In this document: positions 21,793-32,000 of the stretch, piece after piece | How the letters are laid out: every line of letters begins with the position of its first letter | How positions within the stretch are numbered: the first letter of the stretch is position 1 | Assembly: GCA_913051655.1 (NCBI GenBank) | Contig: CAJXHI010000025.1 | Location: forward strand, 1 to 42,738 | Direction: 5' to 3' | Length of the DNA stretch: 42,738 nucleotides | DNA from: an uncultured Alphaproteobacteria bacterium | GTDB lineage: Bacteria > Pseudomonadota > Alphaproteobacteria > Rhodobacterales > Rhodobacteraceae | Notes under the pieces: generated by a model | The model's input: the letters and a program-made list of their open reading frames with translations, nothing else | Told to the model about the DNA's origin: nothing | Databases searched by the model: none | Translations under genes and position numbers: made by a program

Positions 21793-22248
21793 TTAGGCAT
21801 AATTTGAGTTACTTTCCACCTGTTTCATAGCCTCAAGGGTTGCATCGATAGAGAGCATAATTGATGCATGTCGGTTTTTGAAATCTCTTGCAGGCACTAA
21901 TGCTTCGAGCCCTTCAAACGCTCCGCTTGGGGCTGGGGCGCCTGCTTTGAGCATATCATGCAAAGCATCCCGCGCCGTTTGAATGTCTGAGATGTCACAT
22001 CCAATCGCAGATTTTCCAACCACACTGGCAGCAGCTTGTCCGAGCGCGCAGGCTTTGACCTCTTGGGCGAAATCGCAGATTTTCCCATCCTGCACTTTGA
22101 CTTCGACCGTCACTGCGGAACCACAGAGCGGAGACCGTTTTTTGACGCTCCCATCTGGTGCTTCCAGTCGTGCAGGCGCAGGAAGTTCCGTTGCCAGCGC
22201 CAGAATACGTTCAGAATAAAGCTTAATCAGATCATTTTCGCTCGACAT
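21793..22248 (-). CDS. Iron-sulfur cluster assembly scaffold protein (IscU/SufU-like)
   Basis: A 151-residue NifU N-terminal-type scaffold on which Fe-S clusters are built before transfer. Two of the expected ligand cysteines are seen: Cys42 (PLCGSAVTV) and Cys67 (KACALGQAAAS). The third region reads ARDFKNRHASIML and holds a His but no Cys, as I recall for roseobacter members. AAGGA lies seven bases before the ATG. It is divergent from hisI with a 70-base gap. It could act in cluster repair or be a variant scaffold; canonical function is uncertain because of the missing Cys. Confidence 0.82.
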   Translation of the reverse strand: MSSENDLIKLYSERILALATELPAPARLEAPDGSVKKRSPLCGSAVTVEVKVQDGKICDFAQEVKACALGQAAASVVGKSAIGCDISDIQTARDALHDMLKAGAPAPSGAFEGLEALVPARDFKNRHASIMLSIDATLEAMKQVESNSNYA

Positions 22249-22318
22249 AGGCTTTTCCTTTTCGCTCCATGCTAATACATAAGCACTGTGAGCAAATATT
22301 CAAAAGGTTTTCTCTGTT

Positions 22319-22687
22319 ATGACGTTTGATCCTTCAAATTTGGTCTATAATGCCGCAGGTTTGATCCCCGCGATCGCTCAGGATAGTCTTAGCAAAGATG
22401 TGCTGATGATGGCATGGATGAATGAAGCGGCATTAAAAAAGACGCTTCAAACGGGCCAAGCCACTTATTGGTCTCGCTCGCGTAAAGCGTTTTGGGTCAA
22501 AGGCGAAACTTCAGGTCATATGCAAAATGTTCTGGATATCCGCGTGGATTGCGATCGCGACTGTATTTTGTTGATCGTGGATCAGACAGGGCCCGCCTGT
22601 CACACCAACCGAATGTCCTGCTTTTATACATCTGTGTGCGACGGGTTTGAAAATGAAGTGATGCGCCCGGTGACGTTTAGTTTATAG
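22319..22687 (+). CDS. hisI: Phosphoribosyl-AMP cyclohydrolase
   Basis: The third step of histidine synthesis: opens the purine ring of phosphoribosyl-AMP. It is a stand-alone 122-residue HisI, not fused to HisE. Metal-binding motifs are visible: Asp/Cys cluster VDCDRDC (residues 76-82), GPACHTNRMSC with Cys94 and Cys101, plus WSRSRKAFWVKGETSGH for substrate binding. The 3' end overlaps the convergent gluQ stop by six bases. No strong ribosome binding site precedes the ATG, and no other his genes are nearby. Confidence 0.96.
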   Translation: MTFDPSNLVYNAAGLIPAIAQDSLSKDVLMMAWMNEAALKKTLQTGQATYWSRSRKAFWVKGETSGHMQNVLDIRVDCDRDCILLIVDQTGPACHTNRMSCFYTSVCDGFENEVMRPVTFSL

Positions 22688-23533
22688 TCCAAGTCGAATG
22701 TAGATATCCTTCGGTTGCACACCCTGATCGCGATATGTTTTTATCGATTTGGCATCAGTGCGCTTGGCAAGCCGTTTACCGGCTGCATCACGAATAAGGC
22801 GATGGTGAACGTAGTCGGGTGTCTGTATAGCCAGTAGATGTTGTAAAAGCACATGTATTTTTGTAGCGTCCTCAAGATCCGCGCCGCGTACTACATGTGT
22901 GATGCCCTGCGCGTCATCGTCCAACACCACTGCAAGGTGATAGGCTACATCTCCGCTTTGCCGTCGCTTTAGTACGACATCTCCAACCTGATTTATCAAC
23001 TGGGTCGGATGGATAAAGTGATGGCCTTCTATTAAGCCTCTATGTTCAAAATAGCTGAGATCTGAGTCCAAAAGTGCTACCGCTTTTGCCATATCAAGGC
23101 GCAATGCATCACCGGACTGGGCGTCTGTCATACGTCTTTTTCGACAAGTGCCCGGATACATGCGGCTATCTGGGCCAAAAGGCGATACGCCTTCCTGCGG
23201 TGCGCTGACAGCAGTTTCAATATCAGCGCGAGTGCAAGTACAGGGATATAAAAGCCCAAAAGAATCTAATCGTGACAGAGCATTTTGGTAAGCGTCTTCT
23301 CGTTCGGATTGGCGCAAAACGGGCTGTTCCCAAGTAAGCCCCAGCCAAGCCAAATCTTCATAAATCAAATTTTCCCAACCTTGGCGTGATCGCTGAGAGT
23401 CTATGTTTTCAATACGCAACAAAAATGCGCCACCCTGTTTTTGGGCCATGCGATAGGCCGTTATCGCAGAAAAGGCATGTCCAAGATGTAAAGGACCTGT
23501 TGGAGAGGGTGCGAAGCGGGTGCGAAAGGTCAC
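22682..23533 (-). CDS. gluQ: Glutamyl-Q tRNA(Asp) synthetase
   Basis: Attaches glutamate to queuosine at position 34 of tRNA-Asp. It is a 283-residue truncated GluRS paralogue lacking the anticodon-binding domain. It shows FAPSPTGPLHLGH (HIGH motif), the zinc site (PCTCTR and YPGTC), the conserved HVVRGADLEDAT and a KMSKS equivalent KRLAKR. The start is GTG, inside a GTGA overlap with the upstream methyltransferase. The presence of queA in the same window fits, since GluQ acts on queuosine-bearing tRNA. Confidence 0.95.
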   Translation of the reverse strand: MTFRTRFAPSPTGPLHLGHAFSAITAYRMAQKQGGAFLLRIENIDSQRSRQGWENLIYEDLAWLGLTWEQPVLRQSEREDAYQNALSRLDSFGLLYPCTCTRADIETAVSAPQEGVSPFGPDSRMYPGTCRKRRMTDAQSGDALRLDMAKAVALLDSDLSYFEHRGLIEGHHFIHPTQLINQVGDVVLKRRQSGDVAYHLAVVLDDDAQGITHVVRGADLEDATKIHVLLQHLLAIQTPDYVHHRLIRDAAGKRLAKRTDAKSIKTYRDQGVQPKDIYIRLGL

Positions 23534-24141
23534 GCTTTTTTCAATGCATCAACGTTTGACTTTAGCCCAGCAGCGGGCAGATTATTACTGTATTCCATAA
23601 ACAATAGCTCAGCCCGCGGAGAAACGGTATATTGCTTGACTTTGGCCTCAAACGTAGGATTTGCAAGCACATGACCGTTAAAGGTAAAGGCAAACAGGCC
23701 TGCTGGCGCTAAGAGATCAAACATCAGATCATTGCTTGATGGTGGTACAGCCCCAACGTTGATCACTCCGATGGCAGAGATGGCGTGCAAAATACCGGTA
23801 GCAATCTCTGGACCTTCGTCTGGATTAAAACATTTAAGAACGCTGTAAATGGGTTTCTCATCTGCCAAAGCCTGCATCTCCTTAGAGATGTCATAGCCGT
23901 TGAGGGTGGTGAAACCTTCTTCGCGCAAAGCCTCCCCTGAAAGCCCGGGGCTGCATGCATAATCCAGAACGGGCGTGTTAAACTCGCTCACAAATTTCGA
24001 AAGAGCTTTAGCGCATCGCTTAGGCGTTGCGTAGCCATTTGAGCTCACTTCGCTGTCATATGTTTCCGACCATTTCCGATAAAAATCGCGCGCATCGTCT
24101 CTGCCATGGTCATATTCTCTATTTAAAACATTGTCTGCCAT
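23530..24141 (-). CDS. SAM-dependent methyltransferase-like protein
   Basis: 203 residues from the ATG at 24141, which has CAGG seven bases upstream; a TTG six bases earlier is too close to that site. A class I methyltransferase fold is suggested by FYRKWSETYDSEV, a motif I region VLDYACSPGLSGEAL and an acidic-strand equivalent GYDIS. Motif I is unusual: the common D-x-G-C-G-T-G is here D-Y-A-C-S-P-G. The glycine contact to SAM is thus partly lost, and activity is uncertain. It overlaps gluQ by four bases and follows trmFO closely, so it is likely cotranscribed with tRNA-modification genes. Substrate unknown. Confidence 0.75.
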   Translation of the reverse strand: MADNVLNREYDHGRDDARDFYRKWSETYDSEVSSNGYATPKRCAKALSKFVSEFNTPVLDYACSPGLSGEALREEGFTTLNGYDISKEMQALADEKPIYSVLKCFNPDEGPEIATGILHAISAIGVINVGAVPPSSNDLMFDLLAPAGLFAFTFNGHVLANPTFEAKVKQYTVSPRAELLFMEYSNNLPAAGLKSNVDALKKA

Positions 24142-24153
24142 TTCCAAACCTGA

Positions 24154-25515
24154 TCAAATCAATTTTCTAGTATGCAAATCTGCTACCTCAAGCCAAGTTT
24201 GCCAAGCAATTTTTGCTCTGTCAGTATAGGCTTTATAACGTTCTTTGCGCCCCTTTCGCCCTGATTTCAGACCGTCTAAGGAACGAAATAATCCAAAATT
24301 CACGTTCATGGGCTGAAAAGTCTTGGCCTCTGCACCGCCGGTGATGTGATGGATCAAAGCCCCCATCGCGCTGTCTTTTGGCAGGGGGGGGAGAGCGCTT
24401 CCCAAGATTTCTGCGGCGGCAAAGCGACCGGCAAGCAATCCCATCGCAGCACTCTCTACATAACCCTCAACACCGGTAATCTGACCGGCAAAACGAATAT
24501 TGGGCTGTGATTTCAGTCGCATTTCTCGGTCAATCAGGGTTGGAGAGTTGATAAATGTATTACGATGTATGCCACCGAGGCGCGCAAAATTTGCCTTTTC
24601 TAGGCCGGGAATACGGTGCAAAATATCGGTCTGCGCGCCATATTTCATTTTGGTCTGAAACCCGACGATGTTGTAAAGCGTACCCAAAGTATTGTCGCGG
24701 CGCAGTTGGACGACTGCATAGGGTTTGACATCTGAATGGGGATTGGTCAGCCCCACAGGTTTCATTGGCCCAAAACGTAGCGTTTCGCGGCCCCGTTCTG
24801 CCATCACTTCAATCGGCAGACATCCGTCAAAATAACCTGTTGTTTCATCATTGTGAAATTCCGTTTTTTCTGCATCAAGCAGAGAATCTATGAAGGCTTC
24901 ATATTGATCGCGTGTCATTGGGCAGTTGATATATGCTTTGCGCTCTTCCTCACTGTCCCCCTTGTCATAGCGCGATTGCATCCACGCTTTGGACATATCT
25001 ATACTGTCAAAGTAAATAATGGGTGCGATGGCGTCAAAAAAGGCAAGTGCATCTTTGCCGGTTTTATCCGCAATCGCCTGACCAAGTGTTGCGGAGGTCA
25101 AAGGTCCTGTGGCAAAGATCCAAGTTCCCGAATGGGGTAGCTCCCTGACCTCTTTGTAGACAACTGTTATGTTTGGATGCGCTTTCAGTGTTTCTGTGAC
25201 GTTTTGAGCAAAAGCCGTGCGATCCACCGCTAATGCGCCGCCAGCAGGTAGGCGATGCGCATAGGCTTTGTGCATTATTAACCCATTGGCTTTCAGCATT
25301 TCCCAATGCAGCAGACCGACAGCATTTTGTTCGTGATTGTCTGAGCGAAAGGAATTGGAACAGACCATTTCCCCGAGGTCGCCAGTTTGATGAGCAAAGG
25401 TCCCTACTCTGGGGCGCATTTCATACAAGCGTACTTTGACACCCATGTGCGCTGCCTGCCAGGCCGCTTCGCTACCTGCCATACCACCCCCAACGATATG
25501 AAGAACCTCGTTCAT
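24154..25515 (-). CDS. trmFO: Methylenetetrahydrofolate-tRNA-(uracil-5-)-methyltransferase
   Basis: Makes 5-methyluridine at position 54 of tRNA using methylenetetrahydrofolate and FAD. At 453 residues it has an N-terminal FAD-binding [13 protein letters not shown], the conserved [11 protein letters not shown], the cysteine region [13 protein letters not shown], and the glycine-rich [18 protein letters not shown]. It begins a minus-strand run trmFO, methyltransferase, gluQ. The start has only a weak GGAT upstream. Confidence 0.96.
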   Translation of the reverse strand: MNEVLHIVGGGMAGSEAAWQAAHMGVKVRLYEMRPRVGTFAHQTGDLGEMVCSNSFRSDNHEQNAVGLLHWEMLKANGLIMHKAYAHRLPAGGALAVDRTAFAQNVTETLKAHPNITVVYKEVRELPHSGTWIFATGPLTSATLGQAIADKTGKDALAFFDAIAPIIYFDSIDMSKAWMQSRYDKGDSEEERKAYINCPMTRDQYEAFIDSLLDAEKTEFHNDETTGYFDGCLPIEVMAERGRETLRFGPMKPVGLTNPHSDVKPYAVVQLRRDNTLGTLYNIVGFQTKMKYGAQTDILHRIPGLEKANFARLGGIHRNTFINSPTLIDREMRLKSQPNIRFAGQITGVEGYVESAAMGLLAGRFAAAEILGSALPPLPKDSAMGALIHHITGGAEAKTFQPMNVNFGLFRSLDGLKSGRKGRKERYKAYTDRAKIAWQTWLEVADLHTRKLI

Positions 25516-25598
25516 GTCACTTATCCGCTTCTAAGCGTATTCAATATTTGGCATTTCTTATGGGTAAGTTTTATGTAAGGTGCAATGGCACAGAAGAT

Positions 25599-26384
25599 TT
25601 ACTGTTCCCAAGTTGGATCCCTTTTTTCGATGAAAGCGCTTATGCCTTCCTCAGTATCGCGGTATAGCATGTTTTCCACCATGACATCGCCTGTGTAGGC
25701 ATACGCTTCTTCCAATGACATTTCGAGCTGTTTGTAAAACGCTTCCTTGCCAATTTTTACAGCGGCTGCGAGTTTTGAGGAAATTGTTTTTGCCAGTTCT
25801 CCTGTAACAGAGTCAAGATCTTCGGGGCGGGCAATACGGTTGATCAATCCATAATCTTGAGCTGTTTCAGCATTTATAAACTGGCCAGTTGTAAGCATTT
25901 CAAATGCTTGCTTTCGAGGAATATTGCGTGACAGCGCAACCATTGGGGTCGAACAGAAGAGGCCAATATTCACACCATTGACGCCAAATCGCGCACCATC
26001 CTCTGCAACAGCCAAATCGCAGCTAGAAACAAGCTGACATCCCGCGGCCGTCGCAATGCCATGGACTTTGGCAATGACGGGCTGGGGCAATTTTTGAATG
26101 CTACTCATCATTTTGGCGCAATTGTCAAAGAGCGATTTAAAATAAGCCTTCCCACCGTCTTCGGATTGACGGCCGACCGTCATTTCCTTCAGGTCATGGC
26201 CGGCACAAAAAGCTTTGCCAGCCCCAGAAAGGATCACCACACGGATAGATCGGTCCTTTGAGAGCCTATCAAATTCATTTTGAAGCGCTTCAAGCATTGC
26301 TTCTGAAAGCGCGTTTAGCTTCTCTGGTGCATTCATCCTTAGATGTGCAACCGCATTTTTGTCGTGACGTTCCAGCAAAGTCAT
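25599..26384 (-). CDS. Enoyl-CoA hydratase/isomerase family protein
   Basis: A 261-residue crotonase-fold protein. The oxyanion-hole stretches are AFCAGHDLKEM and VHGIATAAGCQLVSSCDLA. The usual second catalytic glutamate of hydratases is not evident in the NIGLFCSTP stretch, so it may belong to an ECHDC3-like subgroup with another or no hydratase activity. GGAGG lies five bases before the ATG. It is divergent from the PaaI-type thioesterase gene (57 bases apart), which suggests a common acyl-CoA theme. The substrate is not predictable from sequence. Confidence 0.85.
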   Translation of the reverse strand: MTLLERHDKNAVAHLRMNAPEKLNALSEAMLEALQNEFDRLSKDRSIRVVILSGAGKAFCAGHDLKEMTVGRQSEDGGKAYFKSLFDNCAKMMSSIQKLPQPVIAKVHGIATAAGCQLVSSCDLAVAEDGARFGVNGVNIGLFCSTPMVALSRNIPRKQAFEMLTTGQFINAETAQDYGLINRIARPEDLDSVTGELAKTISSKLAAAVKIGKEAFYKQLEMSLEEAYAYTGDVMVENMLYRDTEEGISAFIEKRDPTWEQ

Positions 26385-26441
26385 CTTGCCCTCCAGATCA
26401 AATCACGCAAAGTGTAAAGTAAACTTAAGAAAGGTCCAACC

Positions 26442-26864
26442 ATGTCTTTACACTTTAACAAGGAAACGCTCTTGGAATACGTGGAAATGATCTTTCCCCA
26501 AATCAGAGGGGAATTTCAGATAGACCATTTGGATAATGGTTTGTTGATTGTGCGCCTTCTGGTGCACGAGCGTCATTTACGACCTGGTGGAACAGTGTCC
26601 GGCCCCTCAATGTTCAGCTTGGCCGATATCAGCGTTTATCTCAGTGTCTTGGCGGCAATTGGTCCTGAAGCTTTGACCGTGACAACCAACTGTTCGCTGG
26701 ATTTTATGCGCAAGCCGGTATCTGAGGCTGACCTTCTTGCGCATTGTAAGTTATTAAAATTGGGTAAATCCCTCGCAGTCGGCGACGTGCTGATCTACTC
26801 AGATGGGATGGACAAACCCGTCGCTCGTGCGACGATGACTTATTCTATCCCTCAGGCGAAGTAG
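26442..26864 (+). CDS. PaaI-family hotdog thioesterase
   Basis: A 140-residue single hotdog-fold acyl-CoA thioesterase. The family motif appears as RPGGTVSGPSMFSLADISVY, with the aspartate of LAD the likely catalytic acid. The end carries the usual beta-strands (LAVGDVLIYSDGMDKPVARA). AAAGG lies seven bases before the ATG. It is divergent from an enoyl-CoA hydratase-family gene and convergent with bactofilin, five bases apart. Confidence 0.87.
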   Translation: MSLHFNKETLLEYVEMIFPQIRGEFQIDHLDNGLLIVRLLVHERHLRPGGTVSGPSMFSLADISVYLSVLAAIGPEALTVTTNCSLDFMRKPVSEADLLAHCKLLKLGKSLAVGDVLIYSDGMDKPVARATMTYSIPQAK

Positions 26865-26869
26865 GCGTT

Positions 26870-27406
26870 TTAGGATGTTGCGTTTTTCGTCGCTGCCGCT
26901 GAAGAGGCCGCCGCTGAAGGTTGCGCTGGAGTTGAAGTAGGCTTGGCCGGCGATTTGCTCAATGGGTCTTCTTGACGCTGAACCGACCCTTCAAAATGCG
27001 CACCTGACTCAATCGCTATAGTTTTGTGAATAATATCGCCTTCCACACGCGCGGTTGCGGTCAAACGTACCTTAAGGCCGCGTACGCGGCCGATGACGCG
27101 ACCGTTAATCACCACATCATCCGCGATCACTTCGCCATTGATTGTTGCACTTTCCCCGATGGTAAGCAAATGGGCCCGAATATCACCCTCAACGGTACCC
27201 TCGACTTGAATGTCTCCGGTCGTTTTGACGTTGCCAACCACATGCAGGTCCTGAGAAATAACAGAAGCGGGTGGTTTGGTTTTGGGCGTGGATGCAGCGA
27301 TCTCGCCAGAAATAGCAGTGTTTGAGGATGAATATGGCATCGCTGCTGGCTTTGCTGCATCATAATCGCTTTGAGCAGGTTCATTTATTTTGCTTTTTGA
27401 AAACAT
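26870..27406 (-). CDS. Bactofilin (polymer-forming cytoskeletal protein)
   Basis: A 178-residue protein with a central bactofilin beta-helix (about residues 50-145: VISQDLHVVGNVKTTGDI, VEGTVEGDI, INGEVIADDVVINGRVIG). It is flanked by a disordered N-terminus and an Ala/Ser/Pro-rich C-terminus. Bactofilins polymerise without nucleotide and position cell-wall enzymes or shape cells. AAGGCG precedes the ATG by seven bases. A sigma70-like promoter is seen upstream. A neighbouring M23 peptidase gene, often paired with bactofilins, is absent. Confidence 0.92.
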   Translation of the reverse strand: MFSKSKINEPAQSDYDAAKPAAMPYSSSNTAISGEIAASTPKTKPPASVISQDLHVVGNVKTTGDIQVEGTVEGDIRAHLLTIGESATINGEVIADDVVINGRVIGRVRGLKVRLTATARVEGDIIHKTIAIESGAHFEGSVQRQEDPLSKSPAKPTSTPAQPSAAASSAAATKNATS

Positions 27407-27458
27407 GTTTCGTCGCCTTGATACTTATTGAAGGAGTAAAGGTCTCCCATTTAACCAC

Positions 27459-27486
27459 ATTATAGCATAGAAGCCTTCCAGCGAAA
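27459..27486 (-). promoter_or_regulatory. Candidate promoter for bactofilin
   Basis: On the minus strand, TTTCGC, a 16-base spacer and a perfect TATAAT occur, ending 53 bases before the bactofilin ATG. The -10 matches the consensus and the -35 is a weak match. It lies inside a span flanked by AAAGGTCTC (27438-27446) and its exact reverse complement GAGACCTTT (27526-27534). Confidence 0.5.
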
Positions 27487-27658
27487 GGTCTGACCCAAAG
27501 AATAACAGCTAAAGTTCGCTCCTGCGAGACCTTTTTCGAATTCATACTGAATTTTGTTTAAGTTATTCCGTTCCGTTATGCATTGATATTAGGGGCAATA
27601 ATTAGTGTTAAAGTGAGGACTTAGAAGTGTTGTGTTTGCAAATTTTTTAGGCTGTGAT

Positions 27659-28501
27659 TCAAATGTAGGCTGGCACTGAAAGCTCATCTGCCAGAGGCCA
27701 GTAAAAATCTGGTGGGATACCCGCATTAGCCCTCTTTTCTTCATTAAATGGGGGTTTCAACGCCCCTGTGAAATAGGTGCGCACCAAAGAATGAAAGACC
27801 TCTTTTGGATCCTGATTGTTGCGACCGCATAAGAAATTAAACCATTTTGCGCCGTACGCGACGTGACCCACCTCTTCAGCGTAAATAGTTTTCAAGGCTT
27901 CAATCGCGCCGGTATCTTTGGCACGTTTGAATATCTCAATCATTTTTGGTGTCACATCAAGACCACGCGCCTCAAGCACCATAGGAACTAAAGCGAGCCG
28001 CGCTAAAAGGTCCTCTACTGTGTCTTCTGCTGCGCGCCACATACCGGCGTGGGCTGGAATAGCGCCATAATAGCTATCTAATTTTTCAAGGCAGTCTGAA
28101 ACAAGGTTGAAATGTTTGCTTTCCTCTGCTGCCGCTTTCACCCAATCGTCATAAAATCCTATCGGCATCGCAACATCGCTAAAGCGCGCGATGATGTCCC
28201 AATGAAGGTCAACAGCATTTAGTTCGATGTGGGCCACCGCATGCAGAAGCGCTATCCGGCCTTCAGTGGTTCCAGGCTTTCGCTTAGGAACATCAAGTGG
28301 TGACACCAGTTCAGGAAGCTCAGGACGGGCCGGCTGGAAGGGCGGAGGCGCCATTCCTATCGCAATTTGTTCATTGTTTTCAAAACGCTTCTGCCAGCGC
28401 AGAGCGTGTTGCAAAGATTTCTCTGTTTTCAGACGCGCATTTGGTGTAGAAAGCACGTCGACAGCCATCTCAGAAAGCGTCATCGACGCATTGGTGGGCA
28501 T
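27659..28501 (-). CDS. DUF455 ferritin-like protein
   Basis: 280 residues from the ATG at 28501, supported by AAAGGA six bases upstream; a longer frame that overlaps the next gene has no such site. Diiron-type helical motifs are visible: AHIELNAVDLHWD, AEESKHFNLV, VLEARGLDVTP and YAEEVGHVAYG, with paired Glu/His spacing as in ferritin-like folds. The biochemical role of DUF455 is not known to me; family members are often annotated only as ferritin-like. It lies 12 bases downstream of the peroxiredoxin, same strand, so a shared role in oxidative or iron stress is plausible. Confidence 0.85.
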   Translation of the reverse strand: MPTNASMTLSEMAVDVLSTPNARLKTEKSLQHALRWQKRFENNEQIAIGMAPPPFQPARPELPELVSPLDVPKRKPGTTEGRIALLHAVAHIELNAVDLHWDIIARFSDVAMPIGFYDDWVKAAAEESKHFNLVSDCLEKLDSYYGAIPAHAGMWRAAEDTVEDLLARLALVPMVLEARGLDVTPKMIEIFKRAKDTGAIEALKTIYAEEVGHVAYGAKWFNFLCGRNNQDPKEVFHSLVRTYFTGALKPPFNEEKRANAGIPPDFYWPLADELSVPAYI

Positions 28502-28512
28502 AATCGTTCCTT

Positions 28513-28974
28513 TCAGAGCTCTTTCACAGCATCGAGCACCGCGTCGACGTGGCCAAGTACCTTCACCTTGCGCCACTCTTTTACCACATTGCCAGCACCG
28601 TCAATTAAAAATGTGGAACGTTCAATTCCAAAATAGGTTTTGCCGTACATGGATTTTTCTTTCCAGACTCCAAATTTTTCGCAAACTCCGTCGTTTTCAT
28701 CGGACAATAGAGCCACTTTCAGATCCTGCTTTGAGACAAATTTGTCATGACTGGTCACACTGTCTTTAGAGACGCCGATAATTTTTGTGTTCAAAGCCTC
28801 AAACTCCAAGAGCTTTTCTGTAAAGCCAACGGCCTCTTTGATGCATCCGCTAGTGTTATTACGCGGGTAAAAAAATAAAACCACATTGGATGGTCTAAGA
28901 TCTTCAAGATCTATACTGCCTCCGCCATCGCGCGGTAGGTGTACATTTGGTGCTGGATAGGGCAAATTGACCAT
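28513..28974 (-). CDS. Peroxiredoxin (BCP/PrxQ type)
   Basis: A 153-residue thiol peroxidase that reduces hydroperoxides. The active-site motif is YPRNNTSGCIKEA with peroxidatic Cys44. The Cys five residues later that resolves in E. coli BCP is absent (Val49); Cys98 could serve, or the enzyme works as a one-Cys form. GGAGG lies just before the ATG. It probably forms an operon with DUF455 downstream and is divergent from the AsmA-like giant. Confidence 0.92.
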   Translation of the reverse strand: MVNLPYPAPNVHLPRDGGGSIDLEDLRPSNVVLFFYPRNNTSGCIKEAVGFTEKLLEFEALNTKIIGVSKDSVTSHDKFVSKQDLKVALLSDENDGVCEKFGVWKEKSMYGKTYFGIERSTFLIDGAGNVVKEWRKVKVLGHVDAVLDAVKEL

Positions 28975-29022
28975 AGATCCTCCTAGATCGTTTTTATTAA
29001 GACTCGAAATTAGAGCAGCATT

Positions 29023-32000
29023 GTGGAGAATAAAGAGCCAAATATAAAATCTCCGCTTACAGGAGGCGCACTGCGCGCCTTTCTACGCTATTTTGTAGTT
29101 ATTCTCCGCACAATATTTGGTGTAGCTGTGGCACTTATAACCACTGTCATTTTTGCGCTGGTCGTTCTCGTGGTGATTATATACGAAAATCCGGTGCAGT
29201 TGCCGGCATGGAGTACAGTGTATGTTTCTGATCAAATTATCCAAAGTGCGCCAAATGTGGATCTTACTGAAACAAGGGTGAGTATCTCATTAAACACGCA
29301 ATGGCGCCCACAACTCAGTTTTGATGGCGTGTCGTTGCGAAATTTAATCGCCGAAGGCTCTGTCAGATTGAACAGGCTTGATTCGGTATTTTCTTTGAAG
29401 CAGGCCTTTATGGGCACGCTTGATATTTCTGAACTCTACTTGGATGGATTAAATCTGTCCGTTTTCAGAGGTGAAGAAGGGGATCTAACGGCTCAACTAG
29501 GTGCTGCGAATGGGAAAATGGGGTTGGTTGCTTCACCTTCACAACTTAAGGCACAGTTGGACGGTATTTTTGATTTGCCTGCTTTAACATCTTTCAAGGT
29601 GCTTGATGTCCAAAATGTGATTTTTGATTATCAGGATGCGAAAGCACAGCAAAGCTGGACCGTAGATGCAGGGCGGCTATCCATTTCAAAAGAAGATGAG
29701 GCGCTTTACATAAGATCAGATTTTGCGCTTTTATCGGGTGGTGCAGGTGTTAGTTTGATTGAGGCGAATTTTCAGACAGATATCGGTCGTAGCGCTTCAA
29801 CCTTTGGTATCAAATTCACAGAATTACCGACCACTGCTCTGGCAAGCCAATCGGCTGGCTTTGCTTGGTTAGGCGCTTTGGACGCCCCTCTTTCGGGAGC
29901 AATCAGAGGCGGATTTGATGAGACTGGCGCCCTTCAGTCTATTATTGCCACCCTTGATATTGCTGAAGGTGCCTTACGGCCAAGCCCGTCCTCAAAGCCT
30001 TTGGAGTTTTCTTCGCTCAAAACTTATTTTACCTATGTTCCAGCGCAGCAATTGTTGAGCTTTGACAATGTGACATTGCAAAGCTCTGATATTAACCTTT
30101 CGGGAGAAGGAAGTGCATTTGTCGAGACGAACGGTTTTTTCAAAACTTCCTTGATCGGACAATTTCGCTTAAGTAAGATTTCGGCAAATCCTCTAGGTTT
30201 TTTTGATGAAGCTAAAAGCCTTGATGCCGCAGATCTGGAATTTCGACTTCTGCTAGATCCATTTGAGGTGCAGCTCAAACATTTTTACGCCGTTGATAAA
30301 GCCCGCTCACTTAGTGTGAGCGGAGAGGCGCAATTTTCCACAGACAACACTGGGTGGTCGGTTGGGCTTCAGGCGATTTTGAATCGTCTGAATTACCGAG
30401 GATTGATGCATTATTGGCCGGAAAAGTTCAAGGCGCCCCAGCGGCGCTGGGTTGACGCAAATGTGGCAGAAGCCGAGCTATCCGATATTGTATATAATCT
30501 GCGATATGACCCAAAAAATGCTTTGCACACCAGTGTGAGCTTTGCATTCAAAGAAGCGGAATTTTCCCCTATTAAGAATTTCCCGAGCGTAGAAGGTGGC
30601 CGCGGCACCTTTTCAAGTTTTAACCGACGCTTGGCCATCAGTTTTCATGAGGGCACTATGAATGCCCCAAAGTATGGGGCGATGAATATCTCGGGAACAG
30701 ATTTTGTCATAGCCAATACCAAAATAAAGCCGAGCCCGGCAACTGTAAATTTAAAGGTACGCGGAAACCTTCAGAATATGTTGGGTTTGATAAATCAAAA
30801 ACCTCTGTCTGTTTTTGCACGCAACGGCAAAGAGATACCGCCTGCAAACGGTACGCTTGATTTTACAGCAGAGCTCGCCTTCCCCATGAAAAAAAATCTG
30901 TCAACTGATAATTTTTCCTATCGGGCGAAAGGATCTATTGTAGACTTTCATATGCCAGAGACAGCAAGAATAAGCTCGATTTCCGCTCCTTTTGTAGCCT
31001 TTTCAGTAACCCCAGAGTTGTTGGAACTAAAGGGTGATCTTCAAACTATGGGGGTGGAATTAGATGGGCGTTTCCTTTACGATATGAAGAAGCAAACATC
31101 ACGCTTTGTAGCTGAATTTGAGATAGATAGCGCATTAATAAATACCTTGTCGCTGCCTGTGTCTGAGGAGATTATAAAAGGATCAAGCGTCGCAAAATTG
31201 AGCCTCGATTTACCCAAAGATGGAATACCTAAATTTGAGATTAAAAGCGATTTGGTTGGTGTAAAGCTTTCGTTTGACCAAGTGGACTGGCGGAAACCCG
31301 CAGCCTCCTCCGGCGAACTTATTGCTGAAGGAACGATAGATGATGGTTTGAAATTTAATAGTATGTATCTAGCTGCTGATGGCCTTGTTCTAAGGGGACG
31401 AATTGTGAGGCGCGCGGAAAAGGGGTTCGGTCAGTTCGTGTTTGACCGCTTCGAAGTGGATCAACGTATTAATGTAACAGGTCGTGTCGGCCCAAGCCAA
31501 AAGTTGACTGTTCAAAAAGGATATTTTGATGCAAGGCCGTATTTCTTAGACGTAAACAAAAGAGCTGTCAGAACCGACAGATTGCCGGCAAGCATCTCTT
31601 TGGATAGAGTACAGATCACAAAACAGCTGTATCTAAATAATTTCGATGGGGACTTAATACTTGGAAATGGATTATCCGGTTATTTTACTGCGGGCTTAGG
31701 CCCAATTGCAGAGGTTTCGGGCAATTTGATACCCTTGCGTAATAGAACGGCTGTTGAGCTTCTTTCGGATCAGGGTGGCGCTATTCTTAAAGAATTTGGT
31801 CTTGTAAAAGGTGCGAGCGGTGGCAAATTGCGCCTTACTTTGACGCCTGCGAAAGATGGCATATCTACTGACGCTTATCTGAAAATAGATGACGTCAAAA
31901 TCCAAGGTGCTCCTTTTTTAGCTGAGCTTTTAAACGCGATCAGTATAGTGGGGCTTTTAGACCAGTTGTCTGGACCCGGTATTCCACTAAATGAAATCGA

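Noticed and set aside
28227-28769. A 180-codon plus-strand ORF opposite DUF455 and the peroxiredoxin
   Set aside because: Antisense to two confident genes, Arg/Ser-rich low-complexity translation typical of shadow frames.
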